Part shown: positions 7,883-13,330 of the stretch, one piece after another
Position numbering within the stretch: position 1 is the first letter of the stretch
Layout of the letters: each line of letters begins with the position of its first letter
DNA from: an uncultured Eubacteriales bacterium
GTDB lineage: Bacteria > Bacillota > Clostridia > Oscillospirales > CAG-272
Direction: 5' to 3'
Assembly: GCA_934385225.1 (NCBI GenBank)
Contig: CAKRPQ010000054.1
Span: 1 to 13,330, forward strand
DNA length: 13,330 nt
The notes under the pieces: model-generated
The model's database searches: none
Told to the model about the DNA's origin: nothing
The model's input: the letters and a program-made list of their open reading frames with translations, nothing else
Position numbers and translations under genes: made by a program

Positions 7883-8809
7883 TTATTCCACGTCCCTTCC
7901 GAAGTGATTGTCGATTACAAACAGGATACCGATTATAATGACCATGAAAATAAACATAATTATAGATGCCGCCGACAGCTTCTGGTAGTCAAGTTTTTGC
8001 AGGACGTTGTTCATGAAGTGTTGGAGCATATAGAGCGAATCGTAAGGGTGATCGCCCGTGAGAAGATAGACCTCTCTGAAAACCTTGAAAGAGTTTATGA
8101 GCGACAGGATCGTCACGAAGAGTACAGACGATGATATGTAGCGCATTTTTATGCTGAAAAATATTCGGACGCTTCCCGCACCGTCAACCTCTGCGGCTTC
8201 AATGGACGCTTTCGGAATGCTTGACAGCGCCGCCATAAAGAGAATCATATTGTAGCCGAGGTTTTTCCATAGGAACAGGACGATAACGACTATCTGGCTC
8301 TTTGACGATTTGAACCAGTCGATCGGCGTGCCGCCGAGGAGAGTTATTATGTCGTTCAGAGCACCGTTGTTGTGGAATATTACCTGCCATATGAGAACGA
8401 TGGAAGCGACAGGAACCATCATCGGCGACAGGAAGAACGTCCTGAACTTGCTCTTCATCGGTATCTGCTCTTCGAGCGCTATTGCGAGAAGAAGCGAAAG
8501 CACTACCGCAAGAGGAACGGCAATCGCGGAGAAGGTCAGGGTGTTTTTTGCCGCCTGCCTGAACGCGAAGTTGTTCCAGATGTTTTTGAAGTTCTCAAAC
8601 CCTACAAAATTTCGCGTTATCGGGTTATCGAGAAAGGCGTAATAGATTATAACAAGAAACGGTGCGCCGAAGAAAAGCGTAACGCCGAAAAAACTCGGTG
8701 CAAGAAAACAAGCGGACTTAAACTTTGTGCGATTTTCCGCTTTGCTTTTGATTTTTTTTCTCTTTTTAGCTTTTCCCGTCGCAAAGCCGTTGTTTATTTC
8801 GTTTTGCAA
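7883..8809 (-). CDS. Carbohydrate ABC importer permease, MalF/UgpA-type (TTG start)
   Basis: The first gene of the operon encodes 308 residues from a TTG at 8807-8809. I chose this start because a perfect GGAGGTG (8815-8821) lies 5-7 nt before it. The longer reading frame from GTG 8878 would run through this ribosome binding site and add 23 residues unlike a permease N terminus. The protein has a basic cytoplasmic leader (KAKKRKKIKSK) and about six membrane segments (about 32-58, 90-113, 123-146, 173-196, 227-248, 277-300). The coupling loop EAAEVDGAGSVRIFFSI begins at residue 204. The consensus Leu-Pro that normally ends this loop is replaced by Met-Arg (IKMR), so the loop is divergent. It forms the heterodimeric channel with the MalG-type permease encoded directly after it. 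The sugar is unknown; the CUT1 assignment is from overall pattern. Confidence 0.9.
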   Translation of the reverse strand: MQNEINNGFATGKAKKRKKIKSKAENRTKFKSACFLAPSFFGVTLFFGAPFLVIIYYAFLDNPITRNFVGFENFKNIWNNFAFRQAAKNTLTFSAIAVPLAVVLSLLLAIALEEQIPMKSKFRTFFLSPMMVPVASIVLIWQVIFHNNGALNDIITLLGGTPIDWFKSSKSQIVVIVLFLWKNLGYNMILFMAALSSIPKASIEAAEVDGAGSVRIFFSIKMRYISSSVLFVTILSLINSFKVFREVYLLTGDHPYDSLYMLQHFMNNVLQKLDYQKLSAASIIMFIFMVIIIGILFVIDNHFGRDVE

Positions 8810-8814
8810 TTTGT

Positions 8815-8821
8815 CACCTCC
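8815..8821 (-). promoter_or_regulatory. Ribosome binding site that fixes a TTG start
   Basis: On the minus strand GGAGGTG (complement of 8815-8821) precedes TTG 8809-8807 by a normal spacing. It is the strongest such site upstream of the permease and decides the start against the GTG at 8878. Confidence 0.85.
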
Positions 8822-8846
8822 GTACAGTCTTGTGATCCGTTCTGCT

Positions 8847-8910
8847 TTTAAGACGGATTTAAGAGTGAAAAGTTTCACGCAAAATGCACTTTTTTATGAA
8901 AAAGAGGCAT
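8847..8910 (-). repeat. Leader region with palindromes and a direct repeat
   Basis: The untranslated leader of the transporter operon holds three small symmetric elements. There is a perfect 6-bp inverted repeat GTGAAA-AG-TTTCAC (8865-8878). There is a direct repeat TTTAAGA at 8847-8853 and 8858-8864, offset by 11 bp (one helical turn). There is also an imperfect 27-bp palindrome (8884-8910) with outer arms ATGC/GCAT and an inner T5/A5 stem. They lie downstream of the predicted transcription start and could be an operator or an RNA structure. I do not recognise a known regulator's site or riboswitch. Confidence 0.45.
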
Positions 8911-8929
8911 CTCCGCGTAAAGCATATAT

Positions 8930-8958
8930 ATTTTAACATATATGATGAAATAATTCAA
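8930..8958 (-). promoter_or_regulatory. Sigma-A promoter of the five-gene transporter operon
   Basis: On the minus strand, -35 TTGAAT (complement of 8953-8958) and -10 TAAAAT (complement of 8930-8935) are separated by 17 bp. The -10 is preceded by TGT, giving an extended -10. Transcription should start near 8923, leaving a leader of about 114 nt before the TTG start at 8809. The surrounding DNA is AT-rich compared with the genes. Confidence 0.8.
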
Positions 8959-8999
8959 TAACAACGGCGCAAATTTAATAATAAATTCAGAAAAAAGAA

Positions 9000-9027
9000 A
9001 TACCGCCCGAACGTAAAGATCGGGCGG
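9000..9027 (-). terminator. Intrinsic terminator after the CYTH gene
   Basis: The arms 9003-9010 (CCGCCCGA) and 9020-9027 (TCGGGCGG) form a perfect 8-bp GC-rich stem with a 9-nt loop. Read on the minus strand it is followed by a T-rich tract (TATTTCTTTTTTC). It ends the SLH-CYTH transcript 13 bp after the CYTH stop codon and insulates it from the transporter promoter. Confidence 0.85.
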
Positions 9028-9039
9028 CGCGAACGCGCG

Positions 9040-9543
9040 TCAGTCGCGCGGTATTTCGATTGCAAGCGAGGCGTTTTTGTATCTTTTGTCGCCTGTAACT
9101 TCTTTTATAACTTTTATTTCGTGCGGGATTTCAAAGTCCTCGTCCTCCGACGAAAGCTCAATTTCCATTACCGCCTTGTCACGCCAGAACGGATAGATGT
9201 CTATCTCAAAAAAGTGATTTCCGCGGCGCAGAAGCACGCGCGTTTTCAGAATCGGATTTCTTTTCGGGTCTGCCGAGAGCAGCTCGCGCCTGTATTCGTC
9301 CTCGGTTATTTCTCCCTCTTTTTCGGTGCAGCTGAGGTCGTTTATCCGAATTTTTTCGGTTTTTGTATATGTCGCTTTTCCCTCGCGGACGCGTTTTCTC
9401 ACGCGCGTGGTCACTCCTTTGTCCGCGAGCAGATAAGTCTGTGTTATCTCGCTTTTGTCGCTTTCGGGAATCGACGCGAGCAAAGCCTCATTCGGAATTT
9501 CTATAAGGAATTTTCTTTCCGTTTCCGTGTTTGTTTTGAACAT
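9040..9543 (-). CDS. CYTH-domain protein (triphosphate tunnel metalloenzyme family)
   Basis: This 167-residue cytoplasmic protein is a single CYTH domain. The family signature ExExK is present at residues 7-11 (ETERK). Further charged strand motifs follow: RVRKR (47-51), YTKTEKIR (59-66), and ETRVLL-like and FFEIDIY strands rich in Arg, Glu and Asp that would line the tunnel. Family members bind triphosphate groups with divalent metal ions and act as inorganic or thiamine triphosphatases, or rarely as adenylate cyclases; the sequence alone does not choose between these. There is no fused CHAD or kinase domain. It starts 18 bp after the upstream SLH gene stop, with GAGG near -12, so the two genes appear co-transcribed. 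Why it is paired with a surface protein is not evident. Confidence 0.87.
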   Translation of the reverse strand: MFKTNTETERKFLIEIPNEALLASIPESDKSEITQTYLLADKGVTTRVRKRVREGKATYTKTEKIRINDLSCTEKEGEITEDEYRRELLSADPKRNPILKTRVLLRRGNHFFEIDIYPFWRDKAVMEIELSSEDEDFEIPHEIKVIKEVTGDKRYKNASLAIEIPRD

Positions 9544-9561
9544 CTTTTTATACCTCGTTAA

Positions 9562-10857
9562 TTATTCGCAGAGTTCTATTACAGCTTCAAACATTTTCGC
9601 CGCGTCGCCGCGTGTTACAAGTCCTTCGGGCGAAACATATCCGCTCTTGTCGTCAATCACGCCGAGCGAATGCATTGTGCGTACCGCCTCGCTTGCCCAG
9701 GCGGGAACGTCGTCCGTGTCCGCAAATACGGGCAGAACAACGGGTGTCGATACGGATTTTGTCTCGGAAAGAATCTTGTCGAGCATAACAGCGGCTTCGG
9801 CTCTTGTGATGCTTGCGTTCGGCAGAAAACATAGCTTTCCGTCGATCTCCGAACCGTTTATAAAGCCGAGCCTGTAAGCCGCACCGACGTAGTTCTTGTA
9901 TTCGCCCGCTATGTCGGCGTCATCGTCAAAGACGGGAATTTCCGCATTCGTCGGAACGGTCATACCTGCCGCTTTCATGGCGGTCGTCAGAAATTCGGCT
10001 CTTGAAATCGTCTGTGTGGGAACGAAATAGACGGTTCCGTCGGTGTTCGTACCCTCCATAAGCGAGTTTTCAGCCATCGTAAGCGCGGCGTTGTATGTAT
10101 CGCAGTCGTAAATGTCTCCGAAAACAGCCGATGTCTGCCTTGCGCGGACGGAAACGTCAACCGACGCTTTCGCGGAGTAGTTCCCGTAAATGTCTCTTGC
10201 AACGTATGAAAAGCTGTCGTTTCCTGTGTATTTTTCGCTCGGCGTGTAGATGTAAGACCCGCTTTCTCTGTCGAGAAGAACGACCGAACCGCTTGTCGGA
10301 TAAGAAACTATTTCGTAGATTATCTTGTCGCCTTCGGGATCGTATGCGTCAAGCCTTCCGCACTTTGCGACAGAATCGTGAGTGCGGAGACGAAGCGTGC
10401 TTTCGGACGCGAGACTTGTCGTCGGGCTGTAATTGACCTTGTCGATGAAGTAGAGGTTGCAGCGTATCGAATATCCGCCGCCGTCCGAAAATACGAATGA
10501 TCCGCTTTTAACGTCCTCAGAGGCGGGAACGAACGTCAGCACATCGAGCGCGTCACCCGAAACGCTTTGAGCGGCGGAGAGTGCCGCCGTACCGAGCATG
10601 AGCTTTCCGTCCGTCTCGCTCGGAAGCTCTTCTATCGTTATAGAGGCGATGTTTCCGACGCAGAGCGAGCGTTCAAAGTCCTCCGCCGTGAAACCGATGT
10701 TATCTCCGACGACAGCCGCTTTTGCCATATCCGTGTTTGCCGCAAGGACTTTAAGCGCGGGAGAAACGAGGGCTTTTTCGCCCTTTGCCGAGACCGCCGT
10801 CAAAAAAAGTAGCGATATAAGCGCGATGAAAATTATCCCCGTGATTTTTTTTGTCAT
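9562..10857 (-). CDS. Secreted surface protein with cadherin-like domains and three SLH domains
   Basis: This protein of 431 residues starts at ATG 10855-10857, which lies 8 nt after AAGGTGG. A GTG four codons earlier overlaps that ribosome binding site and is less likely. In numbering from the ATG, a signal peptide (about 1-25, ending AVSA) is followed by a first cadherin/Ig-like region (about 50-140), a second one (about 145-240, with the DAYDPEGD calcium-type motif near 171 and GNDSFSYVA near 212), and three C-terminal S-layer homology domains (about 245-300, 308-363, 375-430). The ISRAE, ITRAE and VTRGD turns of the SLH domains are visible. SLH domains bind secondary cell-wall polysaccharide, so the protein should be anchored non-covalently to the wall. 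Its partner or ligand is unknown. It is first in a two-gene unit with the CYTH gene and divergent from the SpoVAF-like gene. Confidence 0.88.
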   Translation of the reverse strand: MTKKITGIIFIALISLLFLTAVSAKGEKALVSPALKVLAANTDMAKAAVVGDNIGFTAEDFERSLCVGNIASITIEELPSETDGKLMLGTAALSAAQSVSGDALDVLTFVPASEDVKSGSFVFSDGGGYSIRCNLYFIDKVNYSPTTSLASESTLRLRTHDSVAKCGRLDAYDPEGDKIIYEIVSYPTSGSVVLLDRESGSYIYTPSEKYTGNDSFSYVARDIYGNYSAKASVDVSVRARQTSAVFGDIYDCDTYNAALTMAENSLMEGTNTDGTVYFVPTQTISRAEFLTTAMKAAGMTVPTNAEIPVFDDDADIAGEYKNYVGAAYRLGFINGSEIDGKLCFLPNASITRAEAAVMLDKILSETKSVSTPVVLPVFADTDDVPAWASEAVRTMHSLGVIDDKSGYVSPEGLVTRGDAAKMFEAVIELCE

Positions 10858-10992
10858 ATCAAAATCCACCTTCCGTAAAAGACTGTTTCTGCTAAATCTT
10901 ATTACGGCATACGGGAAAATATACCGTTTTTTTCTTTAATAAAACAGCGCACGGGGCGGTAAAATATTTCATATAAAACAAGAGGTGAGAAA
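10858..10992. other. Divergent intergenic region, promoters not resolved
   Basis: These 135 bp separate the SLH gene (-) from the SpoVAF-like gene (+). The strand carrying the SpoVAF-like gene has a clear ribosome binding site, AGAGGTGA (10981-10988), before ATG 10993. The region must carry promoters for both directions, but I find no convincing sigma-A pair. Sequences such as GGTAAAATA (near 10960) and CATATAA (near 10970) faintly recall forespore sigma-F/G -10 elements, without a good -35. Confidence 0.4.
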
Positions 10993-12408
10993 ATGCGCAA
11001 ATTAAGCAGCGATTATACAGTAAACGTCGCGGAGATCGACCGCGAGATAAGGGTAGAAGAGAGCTTTGATCTTCTTAAAAAGGTAATGAAGATCGGCCGC
11101 GATGAACTGACACTCTATTACATTGACGGCTTTGTCAAAGATGGCGCAATGGAGAAACTGATGATATATTTCCTGTCCCTTGACGGGATAGGGAATACGG
11201 GCGAGGACTCCGCGGACGAATTTCTGCGGGCGAACCTGCCGTATGTAGAGGCGGAGGTCTGCGAGGACGTCGACAATATGATACAGATGATGATGAGCGG
11301 TGCTACGCTCATGCTCGGCAGTACCTTCGGCGCAAAAGCTATAATAATAGATTCGCGAACCTATCCCGCGCGCGACACGCAGGAACCAGAAAACGACAGG
11401 GTAATGCGCGGTGCCCGCGACGGTTTTGTCGAAACTCTTATATCGAATACGGCTCTTATCCGCAGACGGATACGCGATACGTCGCTCATAATGGCGTATA
11501 TTTCCGTCGGCACAAAGACAAAAACGGATATCGCGCTCTGCTATATGGACGGTGTTGCCGACCCGAAATACGTTGATTACCTTAAAGAAAAACTGAAAAA
11601 TATCGACACGGGCGCACTTGCGCTCGGGCATCAGTCGCTTACGGAATGTCTTGTTAAGACCCGTTGGTATAATCCGTTCCCGAAAATTCGGAACACGGAG
11701 AGACCCGACGCAGCCGTCGCGCAGATACTTGAAGGGAGCGTTGTAATTCTTTGCGACAATTCGCCGGAGGCGATGATACTTCCGACAAGTATATTCGATT
11801 TTATGCAGGAGACGAACGATTTTTATTATCCGCCGTTTACGGGCAGCTACCTGCGAATCGTCAGATACCTCGTTTTCTGGTCAACGCTCGTGCTAACGCC
11901 CGTCTGGTTTCTTTTCGTCAAAAATCCTACGATCGTTCCCGATTGGCTTCTTTTCGCTCTTCCCGCGTCGAGAGCGAAAATCTCTATATTCGTCCAGCTT
12001 CTCCTCGTCGAATTTTTCCTTGACGGACTTAAACTTGCGTCGATGAATACGCCGAATATGCTCGCAAATTCGCTTTCCATTGTCGGCGGACTGATCCTCG
12101 GCGATTTTGCCGTCGATGTCGGCTGGCTCATTCCCGAAGTCATTCTCTATATGGCTTACGTTTCTATCGCGTCGTTCACGCAGACAAGCTACGAACTCGG
12201 TTACGCGTTCAAATTCCTGCGCGTTATAATCATTATTCTGACCGAAATTTTCAATATCGTCGGTTTCGTCATCGGAATTGCGCTCACGGTTATTCTTATC
12301 GCGACGAATAAGACCGTCAACCGCCGCCGTTCGTACCTTTACCCGCTTATACCGTTTAACGGACGCGCACTTCTCAGCCTTTTCGTCCGCCTAAAAAAAT
12401 CCGATTAA
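10993..12408 (+). CDS. spoVAF: Stage V sporulation protein AF-like, GerA-family spore membrane protein
   Basis: The protein has 471 residues. The soluble N-terminal part (about 1-280) carries GerA-family signatures: RTYPARDTQEPENDRVMRGA (122-141), RDGFVETLISNTALIRRRIR (142-161), the TKTDIALCYMDGVADP segment (176-191), and NPFPKIRNTERPD (227-239). The C-terminal half has several membrane segments (about 288-308, 330-348, 358-372, 378-397, 408-438) and ends with YLYPLIPFNGRALLSLFVR. The motifs FAVDVGWLIPEVILY and TSYELGYAFK (398-407) and the ending fit SpoVAF better than the germinant-receptor A subunits, judged from memory. SpoVAF proteins sit in the spore inner membrane and assist germination. 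SpoVAF usually lies at the end of a spoVA operon; here neither spoVA genes nor gerB/gerC partners adjoin it. Its TAA overlaps the stop codon of the convergent AraC gene. Confidence 0.85.
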   Translation: MRKLSSDYTVNVAEIDREIRVEESFDLLKKVMKIGRDELTLYYIDGFVKDGAMEKLMIYFLSLDGIGNTGEDSADEFLRANLPYVEAEVCEDVDNMIQMMMSGATLMLGSTFGAKAIIIDSRTYPARDTQEPENDRVMRGARDGFVETLISNTALIRRRIRDTSLIMAYISVGTKTKTDIALCYMDGVADPKYVDYLKEKLKNIDTGALALGHQSLTECLVKTRWYNPFPKIRNTERPDAAVAQILEGSVVILCDNSPEAMILPTSIFDFMQETNDFYYPPFTGSYLRIVRYLVFWSTLVLTPVWFLFVKNPTIVPDWLLFALPASRAKISIFVQLLLVEFFLDGLKLASMNTPNMLANSLSIVGGLILGDFAVDVGWLIPEVILYMAYVSIASFTQTSYELGYAFKFLRVIIIILTEIFNIVGFVIGIALTVILIATNKTVNRRRSYLYPLIPFNGRALLSLFVRLKKSD

Positions 12409-13199
12409 GTGATTTTTGTTTTTGCACCGAAATCGTATTTGTATTCGGACGGCGAAACACCCGTTTTGCTTTTGAAAAAGGTGCGGAAGTATTTCACGTC
12501 GGCAAATCCGCACCTTTTCGCGACTTCTTTCGATGCGCACACACCAGAATCAATAAGCGAACGCGCGTGGCTTATTCTCGCGCCGTCAAGATATTTCTTC
12601 GGTGATAATTCGTACCTTTCGGTAAAAACTCTCCTTAAATACGTCTCGCTTACGAACAGATTTTCCGCAACCGACGAAACGTTCGTTTTTGGATCGGAAA
12701 AATGCAGATCAATGTAATTTTTCGCCTTTTCGGCACATTCGTCGCTTTTCTTTGCGATGCTTCTCTCGGTTATTCCGCCGTCGCTCTGCATAAGTGCGAG
12801 AATTTCATAGAATATCGACGTTGCCTTGTATTTGAACCCCGCTTCTTTCTTTTCCCAGACCGAAAGAGCGGCGGCAAAGAGCCTGCCGTATTTTTCGGGC
12901 TCGCTCGGCATAAAAACCTCAATCTTTTTCTCCGCGTCGCCGAACATTTCGAAGTGAAAAACCGTTGCCTCTTCGAATTCCGTGCGCCGCGTGTATTCTA
13001 TTCCTCCGGGGACAAGAGCAATGCTTCCCGTTTCCGCACGCAGCTTTTTTCCGTCCGTCAGAAATTCGCTTTTTGAATTTGTGCGAAACGAAAGAGCCGA
13101 GTAGCTCCGTGCACCCGTCACGGTGACACTCGAAGACCTCTCGGAGTAAACGAAAACGTCGAGAATGTTGACCGAAATGTTGTTTATTAGCATAATCAT
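12405..13199 (-). CDS. AraC-family transcriptional regulator
   Basis: This is a DNA-binding regulator of about 264 residues. In numbering from the upstream GTG at 13211 (268 residues in all), the N-terminal part (about 10-100) looks like a cupin-type ligand-binding barrel (AETGSIALVPGG near 59-70). The C-terminal part has the two helix-turn-helix units of the AraC/XylS family: about 176-208 (VSSVAENLFVSETYLRRVF) and about 224-258 (KEVAKRCGFADVKYFRTFFK, then GVSPSEY). Three starts are possible: GTG 13211, ATG 13199 and ATG 13193. The predicted promoter lies so close that the GTG would be at or before the transcript start, so one of the ATGs is preferred. AraC regulators of this type commonly control neighbouring sugar-uptake or glycoside-degradation genes. 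The most likely target is the divergent gene right of the window. Its 3' end overlaps spoVAF by 4 bp. Confidence 0.88.
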   Translation of the reverse strand: MIMLINNISVNILDVFVYSERSSSVTVTGARSYSALSFRTNSKSEFLTDGKKLRAETGSIALVPGGIEYTRRTEFEEATVFHFEMFGDAEKKIEVFMPSEPEKYGRLFAAALSVWEKKEAGFKYKATSIFYEILALMQSDGGITERSIAKKSDECAEKAKNYIDLHFSDPKTNVSSVAENLFVSETYLRRVFTERYELSPKKYLDGARISHARSLIDSGVCASKEVAKRCGFADVKYFRTFFKSKTGVSPSEYKYDFGAKTKIT

Positions 13200-13214
13200 T
13201 CTGCCTTTCACTAT

Positions 13215-13243
13215 ATTTTAACTCTTTTTCCGTCCGAAATCAA
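13215..13243 (-). promoter_or_regulatory. Predicted promoter of the AraC-family gene
   Basis: On the minus strand TTGATT (complement of 13238-13243) and TAAAAT (complement of 13215-13220) are separated by 17 bp. Transcription would start near 13208, giving a very short leader with GAAAGG before ATG 13199 or 13193. Confidence 0.65.
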
Positions 13244-13285
13244 TCCCCTCGCGTAAAATGTTTACTTATTTGTAAAAATCATAGG

Positions 13286-13315
13286 TTGACTTGAACCGCC
13301 CATATGATGTATAAT
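13286..13315 (+). promoter_or_regulatory. Strong sigma-A promoter for a gene beyond the right edge
   Basis: TTGACT (13286-13291) and a perfect TATAAT (13310-13315) are separated by 18 bp on the plus strand. No gene on this strand lies downstream inside the window, so the promoter points at one starting past 13330. A partial inverted repeat GGTTGACTTGAACC (13284-13297) covers the -35 and could be where a regulator binds. The divergent AraC-family gene is the obvious candidate. Confidence 0.75.
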
Positions 13316-13330
13316 TTAGAAAAAATGCGG

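Noticed and set aside
8810..8878. N-terminal extension of the MalF-type permease from GTG 8878
   Set aside because: It contains the strong ribosome binding site of the TTG start and a palindromic leader element, and the extra residues do not look like a permease N terminus.
10912..10939. Hairpin-like ACGGCAT...ATACCGT followed by a T run between the divergent genes
   Set aside because: The stem is only seven pairs with an internal mismatch, and a terminator at this place between two divergent starts makes little sense; probably chance.
11002..11631. Minus-strand open frame (209 codons) opposite spoVAF
   Set aside because: SpoVAF motifs are unmistakable on the plus strand; the antisense product has no recognisable domain and no ribosome binding site.

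Overview
The window looks like chromosomal DNA from an anaerobic, spore-forming member of the Bacillota (Clostridia, possibly Oscillospiraceae- or Lachnospiraceae-like). The reasons are a SpoVAF/GerA-family spore protein, an SLH-domain surface protein, a BspA-like leucine-rich-repeat surface protein, a sugar-type ABC importer without its own ATPase, strong GGAGG ribosome binding sites and sigma-A type promoters. The lineage is inferred from gene content; I cannot place it more closely. There are ten genes, the first one cut by the left window edge. I see no mobile element, CRISPR array, tRNA or rRNA.

Layout. At 1-1098 (+) is the 3' end of a secreted LRR-type protein, followed by two hairpins; the second is a perfect bidirectional terminator between convergent genes. 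At 8958-1228 (-) a promoter drives five tightly packed genes: a MalF-type permease (8809-7883, TTG start), a MalG-type permease (7882-6962), a MacA/HlyD-like adaptor with a very long coiled coil (6919-4697), a small membrane protein with a MacB-type extracytoplasmic domain but no ATPase and no complete FtsX core (4700-3666), and a lipoprotein joining a beta-propeller-like domain to a family-1 solute-binding domain (3657-1228). At 10857-9040 (-) an SLH/cadherin-like surface protein and a CYTH-domain protein form a second unit that ends at a clear terminator. At 10993-12408 (+) is a stand-alone SpoVAF-like gene, convergent with and overlapping by 4 bp an AraC-family regulator (about 13199-12405, -). 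The regulator is divergent from a strong promoter at 13286-13315 (+) that serves a gene beyond the right edge.

The most interesting part is the five-gene operon. Two importer permeases and a solute-binding lipoprotein form the usual set of a CUT1 carbohydrate importer, probably energised by a shared ATPase encoded elsewhere. Between them and translationally linked to them sit two extracytoplasmic parts that resemble tripartite MacAB-type exporters, without any export ATPase. This suggests a composite envelope machine, in which a long coiled-coil stalk, a MacB-like periplasmic-core domain and a propeller-fused binding protein may be assembled onto an importer. That reading is inference; the gene order, overlaps and domain features are visible directly.
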